Positions 36,323-44,266 of a stretch of DNA of 64,000 nt are shown piece by piece. The position numbers were made by a program, and so were the translations under genes. Below the pieces are notes generated by a model. That model worked only from the letters and a program-made list of their open reading frames with translations, was not told the origin of the DNA and searched no databases. Source of the stretch: [Clostridium] fimetarium (GTDB lineage Bacteria; Bacillota; Clostridia; Lachnospirales; Lachnospiraceae); NCBI RefSeq assembly GCF_900111235.1, contig NZ_FOJI01000014.1:48247-112246 (forward strand). The letters run 5' to 3'. Position 1 is the first letter of the stretch. Every line of letters begins with the position of its first letter.

Positions 36323-36835
36323 CTTTCTACCTCCATGAATTAATTAATTGATATATATATCAACGAGCAGAACTTCGCTGAATTATACCAGTTTAATTTC
36401 ATATGAGTAGTTCAAAAACACACCTGCATTCAATTTCAAATGTTGCTTTTAGAAAACGTGACTTAAGATAAATTGCCACCTCAACAGATAAATACTTCAA
36501 AATATAATTTAATATCAGTAATACCTAACAGACTTAAAATACTAGAAATTAACTGCCGGTTTTGATACGGTGTCAGCTATTATACTTATAATCTCTTAGT
36601 ACTGGGGCTGATACCTGTCAGACTTACGTTGTAGGTCAGACACTTATTAAGATTTCTGCAATTTATGAACTTCGATAATCTATGACTTATATACTAGAGA
36701 TACTGCTATTTACAAACATATTTTGTTATTCTTCACTTTTTGAGATTATTCTTAAACTATGGATTAGAACCATATAAAGACTAAAAAAGTCAGATACCCC
36801 GTTACGATGACATAACTGACTTTATATTTATACCT
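36323..36835. other. Gene-free stretch with GTCAG repeats
   Basis: No gene. Repeated words occur in one 80-base patch: TGATACGGTGTCAGC at 36563, TGATACCTGTCAGAC at 36609 and GGTCAGACAC at 36634. They could be binding sites (iterons) of an element-encoded protein, or partners in RNA pairing. The rest is AT-rich. Confidence 0.4.
36786..36823 (-). terminator. Terminator after the 207-residue gene, with motif in the loop
   Basis: Arms AAAGTCAG and CTGACTTT with TTTTTTAG following on the minus strand. The loop holds TACCCCGTTAC. Confidence 0.85.
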
Positions 36836-37456
36836 TTATACGATCTTACTTTTCGCTAACCCCAACAACTTTTCTTTTGCTTTTCCTTTAATATATCTTT
36901 TAAATTCATCTGAAGAACTTGTTTTTAAAACAACATCTACCAAATTATCTGATTTCACTTTACAGTCATGATATTCGACTCTTTCATAACTATCTTTATT
37001 GTAGTACTCTGCAATTATATACTTGCCTTCAAATTGAGATCCTTTCATAACTTCTAAATTATCATTTAGTACATAAACCCTTGTAAGGACACTTTCATTA
37101 GTCTGCTGCCTAAAATGTATCCTAATTAACGGTCCATTCTCGACTGTATTATCCAATTTACCCATAGCTTTTATCATGCAATCTATATACTTTTCATTAA
37201 TATCTTGGATGTATTCTTTATCGACCACAATAGGTACTACTTTCTCCAATGGCAAACCATTATTCAATTTATCTTTCTCTACTTCACATAAGGAATAGAT
37301 CACATTTACTCCAGTAGATTCCAATAACCAGTTTACCGACCTATCTAAATACAAAGGTTCCGTTAATTTATCCCCAAATATATAATCCACATAGCATACT
37401 TGGTATCTTTCATTCTTTGAACTGTAGTAATAGTCTCTAAATCCATTAATTTTCAT
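36836..37456 (-). CDS. Hypothetical protein downstream of the helicase, 206 residues
   Basis: Start chosen at ATG 37456 (MKINGFRDYYY), 6 bases after GGAGGAG; a neighbouring ATG is possible. Soluble, mixed charge, many Asp, Asn, Tyr and Val; C-terminal Lys-rich (KGKAKEKLLGLAKSKIV). No family recognised. A hairpin lies between it and the helicase gene, so it may be expressed at a lower level from the same message. Confidence 0.6.
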   Translation of the reverse strand: MKINGFRDYYYSSKNERYQVCYVDYIFGDKLTEPLYLDRSVNWLLESTGVNVIYSLCEVEKDKLNNGLPLEKVVPIVVDKEYIQDINEKYIDCMIKAMGKLDNTVENGPLIRIHFRQQTNESVLTRVYVLNDNLEVMKGSQFEGKYIIAEYYNKDSYERVEYHDCKVKSDNLVDVVLKTSSSDEFKRYIKGKAKEKLLGLAKSKIV

Positions 37457-37476
37457 CATAAACTCCTCCAATAGTG

Positions 37477-37498
37477 GGAGCCTATGATAATAGGCTCC
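37477..37498 (-). terminator. Hairpin between helicase and 206-residue gene
   Basis: Arms GGAGCCTA and TAGGCTCC. No strong U run follows, so it may reduce rather than stop transcription. Confidence 0.5.
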
Positions 37499-37514
37499 GT
37501 CAGTATCACTCCAA

Positions 37515-39458
37515 TTAGGCTGTCTTGATTTTATCTAAGTAATTATTTACGTAAATATTGTAATCATCTCTAAAACTATTAAAATCTGTATATTTTGTAG
37601 CTATAATCTCATTTGTATTCCAAAAATTTCTTACAATAACTTGTTCTTGCATTCTAACCATATTCCTTTCGGTTAGTTGGTTTGCTAATTTTTCGACACT
37701 GTCGAAACTTGATGTAATATCCTGCATAGAATAAAACTTCGGCATAGCTTTATGTACTACAAAATAATACGTAATATCAAGTAAATTTTCATAGCTTAAT
37801 ATACCTAAATCATTACTAAACACACTGATTTTACAGCCCTCTGCGACAACCTCTGGTCCACTGTTTTCGATACTATCAGTTAAATAATTTGAAATATCTT
37901 GAAGTTTAGCTTTTAATTGTGTATTTACCAAAATCGTCTGAATATCCCCATTACAATCACCATCTCTACACTGCTTATAAATTAGCGCTCCCAATGTATT
38001 AGATACTTCGATATTTGTTATATCTAATGAAGATAGGACTTCACAGTTCAAACTTACGAATACCCTATTTAGTTCATTGACATCAAATTCATTTATTTCA
38101 TTCTCTAGACGAGTTGAAGAATTACTACAATCCACCGGATCAATATCGTTTGGAAGATTGTTAATATCCCAAAGTACTTTTTTTTCAAAATCTCCTATGA
38201 AATCAACCACATGACAAACGGTCTTATTTTCATGAATTCTAATTACTCTTGCAAACAACTGACTTACAAACTGCAATGAATTTGAATTATGAGTATAAAA
38301 TAAAGTTTTAGCAATTGGAATGTCAATTCCTACAGCCGCTGCTCGGATTGTAAGTAAAATATCCACTCCACTGTCTGGATTTTTAAATGCATTCAATGAA
38401 TTTTCTCTTGATTTGTAAGTGACCGCAAAACCTTTAACCTCTTTACCTTCTGAAATATATACACCATACTTGATACCAAGTTTGTCCAATACCCAAGTCA
38501 TCGCTATAACATAGTTTTTATTCTTCAATCCGATTATTGTTTTGCCATATTTAGCTTTATTGTTTTTATAAACATCCCCAAATAGACTAACTTGAGGTAA
38601 AGCCTGCGTAAATTCCGCAAGGTTTCCATTATTTATTAAGCCCTTTTGCTTAAGTGCTTCTATATTTATCGTTGAAATTAAATTCGCTTTTTGCTTGTCC
38701 ATGATTATCTTTTCTATTTCGTAATTTACAATATCTTTATTAATAATTGCTTTTGACATTGAATATTTGTAAATATACTCTCCTGTCTGATGTCTATATT
38801 GAGTTCCATCAATAGATAACGCATCATGGAAGTACTGAAGTAACAATGCATTTCTATTTTCATCTTTTGATTCTGGCGTACCCGATAAACCCAAAACAGT
38901 GGACTTATCTGTTAATGAATTCAAAAACTTAACACCAGTATAATTCATTCTTTCATGAACCTCATCTACTATTACAAAGCTATTTTCATGCTTTGCATAC
39001 CATGTTTTATAATAGGCAGTCTCCATTAAATTACACATAGTTTCAATATTTACGATCAGCACATCTACATCATGCGATAACTTTGGTGCTTTAGCATACA
39101 TATAATCACCAGAAATTATTAGATACTTAAAATCTAACCTATTTAATAATGTTGAATTAATAAAAGCTCTTTCTTCGACTGTTTTTGCCCATCCTTGCAA
39201 TGTCGCTTTCTTACAGATGATAATAACACCACGATTTTGACTAATTCCTAGTTTTAAAGCTGCAATTGCACCAATATTAGTTTTACCAACTCCTTGAGAC
39301 ATTGCCAGTAGACCTCTCCAACCTCTAGTCATCGGTGATAATTCCATAAAGTCAATTCGTTTTATGGCTTCTTTTTGAGACGCTTTTAATTTAATGGTGT
39401 CTGAACCACTTTTACCAGTAATATTGACTATTTCTTTGAATTTACTTTTCATCTTCAT
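37515..39458 (-). CDS. SF2 DEAD/SNF2-like helicase
   Basis: 647 residues from ATG 39458 (MKMKSKFKEIV), 8 bases after GGAGG. Motif I is SQGVGKT at 54-60, motif II is DEVH at 165-168 (VIVDEVHER), motif III is SGTPES at 192-197, and the second lobe has DILLTIRAAAVGIDI and QLFARVIRIHE (motif VI). Without a nuclease domain or DNA-binding part that I can name, it is best called a superfamily II ATPase acting on double-stranded DNA. Its partner upstream is a large D12 methyltransferase, separated by a candidate structured RNA. The combination suggests a modification- or defence-type module; this is inference. Confidence 0.85.
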   Translation of the reverse strand: MKMKSKFKEIVNITGKSGSDTIKLKASQKEAIKRIDFMELSPMTRGWRGLLAMSQGVGKTNIGAIAALKLGISQNRGVIIICKKATLQGWAKTVEERAFINSTLLNRLDFKYLIISGDYMYAKAPKLSHDVDVLIVNIETMCNLMETAYYKTWYAKHENSFVIVDEVHERMNYTGVKFLNSLTDKSTVLGLSGTPESKDENRNALLLQYFHDALSIDGTQYRHQTGEYIYKYSMSKAIINKDIVNYEIEKIIMDKQKANLISTINIEALKQKGLINNGNLAEFTQALPQVSLFGDVYKNNKAKYGKTIIGLKNKNYVIAMTWVLDKLGIKYGVYISEGKEVKGFAVTYKSRENSLNAFKNPDSGVDILLTIRAAAVGIDIPIAKTLFYTHNSNSLQFVSQLFARVIRIHENKTVCHVVDFIGDFEKKVLWDINNLPNDIDPVDCSNSSTRLENEINEFDVNELNRVFVSLNCEVLSSLDITNIEVSNTLGALIYKQCRDGDCNGDIQTILVNTQLKAKLQDISNYLTDSIENSGPEVVAEGCKISVFSNDLGILSYENLLDITYYFVVHKAMPKFYSMQDITSSFDSVEKLANQLTERNMVRMQEQVIVRNFWNTNEIIATKYTDFNSFRDDYNIYVNNYLDKIKTA

Positions 39459-39495
39459 CTTCAAATCCTCCATCGTACGCATTAGGCTTAAATAA

Positions 39496-39640
39496 CAAAA
39501 AAGGAAAGTTACGACAATTTACTGTCGAATCTTTCCTGAATTAACCTGTGAATATCAGCAACGCTGTCTACTTGGAGACAGTCGCGTGTATGACCAGAGT
39601 TTTCGCGGTGGTTTACCGCATCTATTATTACCTTGTTGAC
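39496..39640 (-). ncRNA. Candidate structured RNA or attenuator, about 145 nt
   Basis: A consensus-like promoter (see 39647-39675) predicts a start near 39640. The minus-strand transcript holds GCGGTAAACCACCGC (hairpin at 39605-39619), CTGTCT/AGACAG (hairpin at 39564-39581), an unpaired middle, and an end hairpin AGGAAAG/CTTTCCT (39502-39537) followed by TTTTTTG, a typical terminator. It ends about 40 bases before the helicase start, so it is either an independent small RNA or a leader with a terminator controlling the helicase. No known riboswitch class is recognised. The dense short stems and the higher GC mark it as an RNA gene. Confidence 0.6.
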
Positions 39641-39646
39641 TTCTTT

Positions 39647-39675
39647 ATCTTATCAAATATATATTATTTTGTCAA
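39647..39675 (-). promoter_or_regulatory. Sigma-A-type promoter of the candidate RNA
   Basis: -35 TTGACA (39670-39675) and -10 TAAGAT (39647-39652) with 17 bases between them on the minus strand. The -35 is a perfect match and the -10 matches in four of six bases. Confidence 0.75.
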
Positions 39676-39724
39676 CACTTTTTTATAAACTTTTTATTAT
39701 ACCATAAATATTAGATTAAAACAA

Positions 39725-39750
39725 GAGCCAACTTCTCGCGAAATTGGCTC
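39725..39750 (-). terminator. Terminator after the D12 methyltransferase gene
   Basis: Arms GAGCCAA and TTGGCTC, followed by TTGTTTT on the minus strand. It separates the methyltransferase from the RNA promoter. Confidence 0.8.
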
Positions 39751-39757
39751 TAAAACT

Positions 39758-41794
39758 CTATAAAACATCTAATTCCCAACTTAAAAATTCGTTAAAGTTT
39801 ACTTTCTTATACTCATCATACACAATAATATTATTATTCTTTTTAACATTTTTCGTCATCTTAGCCTTTTTAACATAATATTCAGATGCTACATACTCCT
39901 CATAATTTGGTACTGTGCAATCTATATTTGAAATCATAATTTCAAATGGCATGCTACCAACTACAGTCCCTTGCAACTCTCGTTTTGGCTCTACCCCATT
40001 TTTACCGAGGTAATATACAAATAACTCATTCCTCATATCTTTAAACATCTTTAGTGTCTCTGCTATATAATATTTTTTCGCTTTAACATCTAACTCGGGA
40101 AGATACTTCTTAGGAATCTTTAAATCATCTAATTCATTAATTATATTGGCTACATCAGAACCATATTTTTTAATAATAAAGTTCATACTTATCTTCCTCT
40201 CACCATTAGGTTTTTTAGTCAAATACTTTAATGCAATTGGTGCAATCTTATTATCTAAATTAACCAATTCTTCATATGCGTAAACATCCTCTTCCCCTAT
40301 TCCTTTGTGCTTATTCTTTTCTACTCCATTTTTACAAGAGAATATCCATTTCCCTTTACTATTCAAAAGACTATTCACCAAAATTTGCATCTCATTTAAT
40401 TCGAAAGGTGGTAACCCTTGATAGCCTGAAGTAGATATATAAGGACTATCCGAATAAAAGAAAGTGTTTATTCCATCATAACTATTTATATAAGGTACTG
40501 CATCATTTGGAATCAACTTCTTAACTTGTGCCATCCTCTGACTATATAAAACAAGGTCTTGTTTAAAATCTTTTTTTAAGAAAGTCGATACTGTTTTAGG
40601 TTGAGCTCCACTTATACTCTTATCTTTACCACCATACAAAAAAAAGTTGGAAAAATAAAAACTGAATGCAACTTCTAACTCATCTTTACCTGCAATGTCA
40701 ATTGTTGGCGTATAATTTGAATAGTATTTCCATAAGCCAATACAATACTCGATCTCTTCTCTGCTAGGTTCCAATGCTATAACGTTATAAGCCTCAATAT
40801 GCTTAGCATCTGCTACTCCTAGTTCGTTTGAAATCAGGTTTTCTATATACGATAAAATCCATGTATCCCAAACTTTAGTACTTTTCTTTCCTGTAAGCTT
40901 TCTATACATACGCAAGGCATAATCTCTTTTACCACTATTAAATATATTAATGTTAGCCTTACTTTTTATCTCTGATACTACGCGATTACATTTTGCAATA
41001 AAATCATCAAACCTATCAGATATAACTTTATAATAACAGACATTTCTATTATCCATATCATTTATGTACTCTTCAGTTCCATGTTTAAAAGGATGCTGCA
41101 TTATACCTATACCAGAACCACCATACAACTCTACATAAGTCTTATAATTAACATTTTCTATCAGCTTAGAGAGCATATAACCTAAGTAACCATCCTTATG
41201 TCCTGCATATGAAAAATCTAATGTAGGTACGATGTATGCATTGGCTTGTGCAACACTAGACTTATTCAACACTGTAGTTTGTACAGATGCTTTTACTTGG
41301 CTACCTATATTCTGCTGAGATGTAGCTGACTGCCCTAGAACATTATTACAATAATCTTCCAAAGGTTGCATAGCCCATTTCCCTGATGAAAATGTTTTGT
41401 CTGTCCAATATTTCTTCTGTCGTCCCAATTCGTCAAAAGCATTATTCACAGCTCTTACAATTAACTTCGGATAACTATATTTTCTTAACATATAAAGCTT
41501 ACATGTATGATCTACATCTCGCAGTGAATACGCTGTATAGGCAAGATAATACATAACCCCACGAATAAGTAATGGCACTGCATAAAACTGCTGTGATAAA
41601 TAGATTTCTGCAATTACTCTTCCTGCTATTTTAAAATCATTATCTATATTATTTTTATTTTGCAGTAATAGTCTAAAATCATATAGCCTATTTCTATCCT
41701 GAAGTAATATTTGATTATCTGCTTTTACTGCATACTTTGAAAATTTTCTAACTGGTATTCTATCTAACACCTCTTTAAACTCATCAACTGTCAT
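39758..41794 (-). CDS. D12-class DNA N6-adenine methyltransferase, large
   Basis: 678 residues, more than twice the size of a standard Dam-type enzyme. Motif I is ELYGGSG at 222-228, the NDxN-type motif is INDMDNR near 244-250, and the catalytic motif IV is SDSPY at 448-452 where most relatives have DPPY. The 190-residue N-terminal part before motif I is unassigned and the motif order fits the D12 (alpha-type) class. It would methylate adenine, perhaps in element DNA. The unusual S in place of P keeps the Asp and Tyr but may alter activity. It is the first gene of the methyltransferase-RNA-helicase set. The polar motif at 39992 codes Asn-Gly-Val. Confidence 0.82.
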   Translation of the reverse strand: MTVDEFKEVLDRIPVRKFSKYAVKADNQILLQDRNRLYDFRLLLQNKNNIDNDFKIAGRVIAEIYLSQQFYAVPLLIRGVMYYLAYTAYSLRDVDHTCKLYMLRKYSYPKLIVRAVNNAFDELGRQKKYWTDKTFSSGKWAMQPLEDYCNNVLGQSATSQQNIGSQVKASVQTTVLNKSSVAQANAYIVPTLDFSYAGHKDGYLGYMLSKLIENVNYKTYVELYGGSGIGIMQHPFKHGTEEYINDMDNRNVCYYKVISDRFDDFIAKCNRVVSEIKSKANINIFNSGKRDYALRMYRKLTGKKSTKVWDTWILSYIENLISNELGVADAKHIEAYNVIALEPSREEIEYCIGLWKYYSNYTPTIDIAGKDELEVAFSFYFSNFFLYGGKDKSISGAQPKTVSTFLKKDFKQDLVLYSQRMAQVKKLIPNDAVPYINSYDGINTFFYSDSPYISTSGYQGLPPFELNEMQILVNSLLNSKGKWIFSCKNGVEKNKHKGIGEEDVYAYEELVNLDNKIAPIALKYLTKKPNGERKISMNFIIKKYGSDVANIINELDDLKIPKKYLPELDVKAKKYYIAETLKMFKDMRNELFVYYLGKNGVEPKRELQGTVVGSMPFEIMISNIDCTVPNYEEYVASEYYVKKAKMTKNVKKNNNIIVYDEYKKVNFNEFLSWELDVL

Positions 41795-42111
41795 CTATTT
41801 GCTATCCTCTCTGTATAATCAGTCTCGATTATACCATTGACAGATAATTTATACTACTACGTATAGTTTTTTCATCTTTCAAAAAAGTGGGAGTATATGT
41901 AAGAGAATAACAGAATTACGCATTAGACTATAACAAAATATTACTTTTTAACTGAGCATAAAAACAGAGTACCTGAAAATAATCACTTCAGATACCCCGT
42001 GTATTATATGAAATAATAAAATGAAAATATTGTTAATACCATTAGAATATGATATATTTAATTAATATATCATTGATTGACAAGTATGAAAATTATAGAA
42101 AAGGGGATTTG
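41795..42111. other. Gene-free stretch before the plus-strand cassette
   Basis: AT-rich; it contains a minus-strand terminator-like hairpin at 41969-41996 and the last polar core at 41993. No gene seen. Confidence 0.5.
41969..41996 (-). terminator. Minus-strand hairpin at the edge of the cassette
   Basis: Arms GTACCTGAA and TTCAGATAC (one G-U), followed by TCTGTTTTTATG on the minus strand. It is separated from any minus-strand gene by the plus-strand cassette, as if the cassette had been inserted between a gene and its terminator. The polar core overlaps the outer arm. Confidence 0.55.
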
Positions 42112-42573
42112 ATGCTCACTACTGATGAATTGACTTCTTTGAGCGCTTGGGCAAGTATTATAAGTTTATTGATTTCTTTTATAACATTAATAGTTACCTC
42201 TAAAGTAAATGCTAAGATTAATAAAATATATAAAAATCAGAATGATGAAAAATATTTTAATAAGAAAGTAGATGTAATATTAAAGGGACTTAATGAATAT
42301 GCCTCATTAATAAATGATAATAGTGAGCAAATATTTAATACAAGAGAATACGCCAAACTTTATAGTGCAGAGACTTTCATATTAAGTTCATGGGGAATAC
42401 TGCATAAATGTGATGGTAGAGTAAATAAAAAGATAAAAAAAAATGCATTGATAAAAAAATTTAATAAAGTTTTTTATTTATTAGATAAAAAGGAAAAATC
42501 ATATAGTATACTTACAAAATATGTTAATGAAATTATTACCGAGATAGAAAAGGAGAAAGAATATGACAAATAA
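42112..42573 (+). CDS. Membrane-anchored protein of a two-gene cassette
   Basis: 153 residues from ATG 42112 (MLTTDELTSLSAW), with AAGGGG upstream. One span at about 11-33 (WASIISLLISFITLIVTSK), then a Lys/Asn/Glu-rich helical, coiled-coil-like domain (KINKIYKNQNDEKYFNKKVDV). It overlaps the next gene by 11 bases. Anchored coiled-coil proteins paired with a small soluble partner are common among defence and toxin-type cassettes, but I recognise no family. Codon use is even more AT-rich than its neighbours. Confidence 0.6.
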   Translation: MLTTDELTSLSAWASIISLLISFITLIVTSKVNAKINKIYKNQNDEKYFNKKVDVILKGLNEYASLINDNSEQIFNTREYAKLYSAETFILSSWGILHKCDGRVNKKIKKNALIKKFNKVFYLLDKKEKSYSILTKYVNEIITEIEKEKEYDK

Positions 42574-42928
42574 ATTTGATAATGTGATTGAAAGTATAAT
42601 TCAAAAAACAAATGACAATATGATAGTATGGCGCAGAATATTAGGAAACGAGGTGCAAGATGATGAATTTCTCAGAAAATATTTAAATAGTCAAGGTGTT
42701 GAATTTGATAGAACAGAATCATTTATGGCTAATTACAATAAAGGATATATATATATACTAGGCGATGATACTTGGGCCGATTTAGCAATACAACCTGGTG
42801 TTGATAAAACATTAACTTGTATCATCACTTCTGCATCTTGCACCAGCAATCCAATGAAAAAATTAAAAAATATAATTATCAATAAAATAGACAATCTTGA
42901 TGACTTTTTAAAAGATTTATTAAGTTAA
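42563..42928 (+). CDS. Soluble partner of the two-gene cassette
   Basis: 121 residues, not recognised. Start at ATG 42563 with AAAGGAG 7 bases before it, inside the end of the membrane gene. Charged start (NKFDNVIESIIQKTND), a middle with DDTWADLAIQPGVDKT and TCIITSASC, then a Lys-rich helix. Because it is coupled to the anchored protein, the two likely work together. The pair lies right at the edge of the element, a usual place for recently gained cargo. Confidence 0.6.
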   Translation: MTNKFDNVIESIIQKTNDNMIVWRRILGNEVQDDEFLRKYLNSQGVEFDRTESFMANYNKGYIYILGDDTWADLAIQPGVDKTLTCIITSASCTSNPMKKLKNIIINKIDNLDDFLKDLLS

Positions 42929-42990
42929 CATTTAAATCCCAACCTAAAAATGGGAATTCATAAAACATTCTATTTTAAGATGAGACAAAA

Positions 42991-43308
42991 TCATCTTCTT
43001 TTATTTTGAGTACTGATAACTCTCTTGTTATAATATTTTATTTCTTTATTTTTTATAACGTAAGAATCATGTGAAATAATTTTCTCTATCGCTTGGGTAA
43101 TTGAGAATGCATACGTATGTTTATGATAGTATAAAATTTTAGACGAGTGTTTATGATATATCCAATATGGTATATCACCATATAAAACTGTTCTATTTAT
43201 AATCCAACAATGTTTTGTACATTTTGATTTTACTTCTATAAAATCATCAGCAATTTTAATAACTTCAAAATATGAAGGCTTAAAATTCAGTATCTCATCT
43301 TTAAGCAA
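42991..43308 (-). CDS. Small hypothetical protein at the element's right end
   Basis: 105 residues from a TTG start at 43308 (MLKDEILNFKPSY), because AAAGGAG lies 7 bases before it; a longer frame to 43335 has no ribosome site. It is basic (ends NKRR) and has a His-rich middle (YHKHSSKILYYHKHTYAFS). No family recognised. It lies next to the junction in tadA, which is where a recombination directionality factor or other boundary protein is often found, but its sequence does not show that. Confidence 0.5.
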   Translation of the reverse strand: MLKDEILNFKPSYFEVIKIADDFIEVKSKCTKHCWIINRTVLYGDIPYWIYHKHSSKILYYHKHTYAFSITQAIEKIISHDSYVIKNKEIKYYNKRVISTQNKRR

Positions 43309-44266
43309 TATAAGTACTCCTTTTCTTTGATACAAATCCGATGTAATAAGGATTTGTCGTATTTATACAATAATTTACCTTTGATGGTATTTTGATACAA
43401 GCACTGTTCATTGCTTGCAACATATCTATAGCTTCTTCTCCCCGCACCTCCCCTACCAAAATTCGATCTGGACGCATTCGCAAGCTTGAACGAATTAATT
43501 CTCTTATTGTGATGGCATTGCTGCCTTCAACATTCGCATTTCTTGCTTCTAATCTAACGAGGTTGGATACACCGTTAATCTGTAATTCCGCTGAATCTTC
43601 AATTGTAATAACTCTTTCATCATCTGGGATAAAATTGGATAATGCATTGAGAAATGTTGTTTTTCCGGATCCGGTTCCACCGCTTACAAAAATATTATAT
43701 TTTGCTTTTACAACATTTTCTAAGAATGTAGCAACATCTTTTGTGACTGATTTAAGCTCTATCAATTTATCAATTGTGATAGGCATTTTATAGAATTTTC
43801 TAATTGTGATTACTGGTCCTTCGATTGCTACTGGAGAAAGAACAATATTTACCCTGGAACCATCGCCAAGCCTAGTATCAACGATTGGCGTTGACTCATT
43901 TACAATTCGGTTTGATTTTCCTGCTATTTTTTGAGCAATATCTTCTAATTTTTCTTTGCTTTGAAATTCCTTTTCCCACTTTGATATTTTTCCGAAGCGT
44001 TCAACAAATATATTGCGATAGCCATTTATCATAATCTCTGTAATTGAATTGTCATCTAAAAGTTCCTGTAATATATCTAAGCGTTTCATCGAATTGAAAA
44101 TTTCAATTCGATATTTTTCCCGCTGTGACATAGATATAATCGAGCTTTTATTTTCTTGTAGAATCGCCTCATCAATATATGTATACAATTCATTGTCTTC
44201 AAGATCTCTATCTGGCTCAACGCATTCAAACACACGTTTTCTAATTCTTTCAATCGCTTCATCCAT
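43301..44266 (-). pseudogene. tadA: Truncated tadA/cpaF pilus-assembly ATPase (junction)
   Basis: TadA is the secretion ATPase of Tad pili. From ATG 44266 (overlapping the tadZ stop) residues 1-287 are normal: Walker A GGTGSGKT at 196-203, EDSAELQ, then RPDRILVGEVRGEEAIDMLQAMN. In intact members GHDGS and the conserved His box follow; here the frame reads SACIKIPSKVNYCINTTNPY and stops at 43301. At least 80-100 residues are missing, so it cannot work as a normal ATPase. The break near 43,405 is the likely right junction of the element. Confidence 0.8.
43326..43400. repeat. Repeats at the junction
   Basis: TTTGATACAA occurs twice in direct orientation, at 43326-43335 and 43391-43400, 65 bases apart. 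The left copy is part of an inverted repeat, ACAAATCC (43332-43339) and GGATTTGT (43350-43357). They sit 5-70 bases inside the tadA break and could be recombinase-binding sites, or the inverted repeat could be a hairpin in the leader of the small gene at 43308. Confidence 0.5.

Larger units (their letters stand above)
317..41998 (-). repeat. Dispersed strand-polar motif, consensus AAATGGGGTAT on minus strand
   Basis: On the plus strand the word reads TACCCCATTT. Copies of TACCCCATT start at 317, 1330, 3037, 4227, 4778, 9215, 17117, 20757, 21247, 22744, 23558, 24717, 24978, 29316, 31823, 33311, 34484 and 39992. Further TACCCC cores start at 6740, 8394, 11682, 13920, 16328, 17580, 18385, 22217, 23852, 26803, 27713, 28021, 28675, 31145, 35232, 36795 and 41993. 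Near variants are at 1882, 25716, 29886 and 31052. I saw one opposite-strand GGGGTA in this span (30950). Copies in genes use all three codon frames (Asn-Gly-Val, Gly-Tyr, Trp-Gly-Ile), and the copy in the plus-strand gene at 28675 keeps the same orientation, so selection seems to act on DNA and not on protein or mRNA. Confidence 0.85.
1..43405. mobile_element. Large integrated mobile element, right part (left end outside window)
   Basis: I infer one element because an oriented word (GGGGTA on the minus strand) is dense from 317 to 41,998 and nearly absent beyond, because the cargo is typical of integrative conjugative elements or large phages (type I R-M, KAP NTPases, DUF3846, DUF4314, D12 methyltransferase, amidoligase), and because tadA is cut at about 43,405. 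Nearly all genes are on the minus strand; exceptions are two Xre-type regulators and a two-gene cassette at the right end. No integrase, relaxase, VirB4 or VirD4 is seen, so the class of element (ICE, plasmid-like or phage-like) stays open. The right boundary is an inference from the truncated gene. Confidence 0.7.

Noticed and set aside
39496..39640. c-di-GMP riboswitch in the methyltransferase-helicase gap
   Set aside because: A GTAAACCA-like piece recalls the class but the rest of the consensus is missing.
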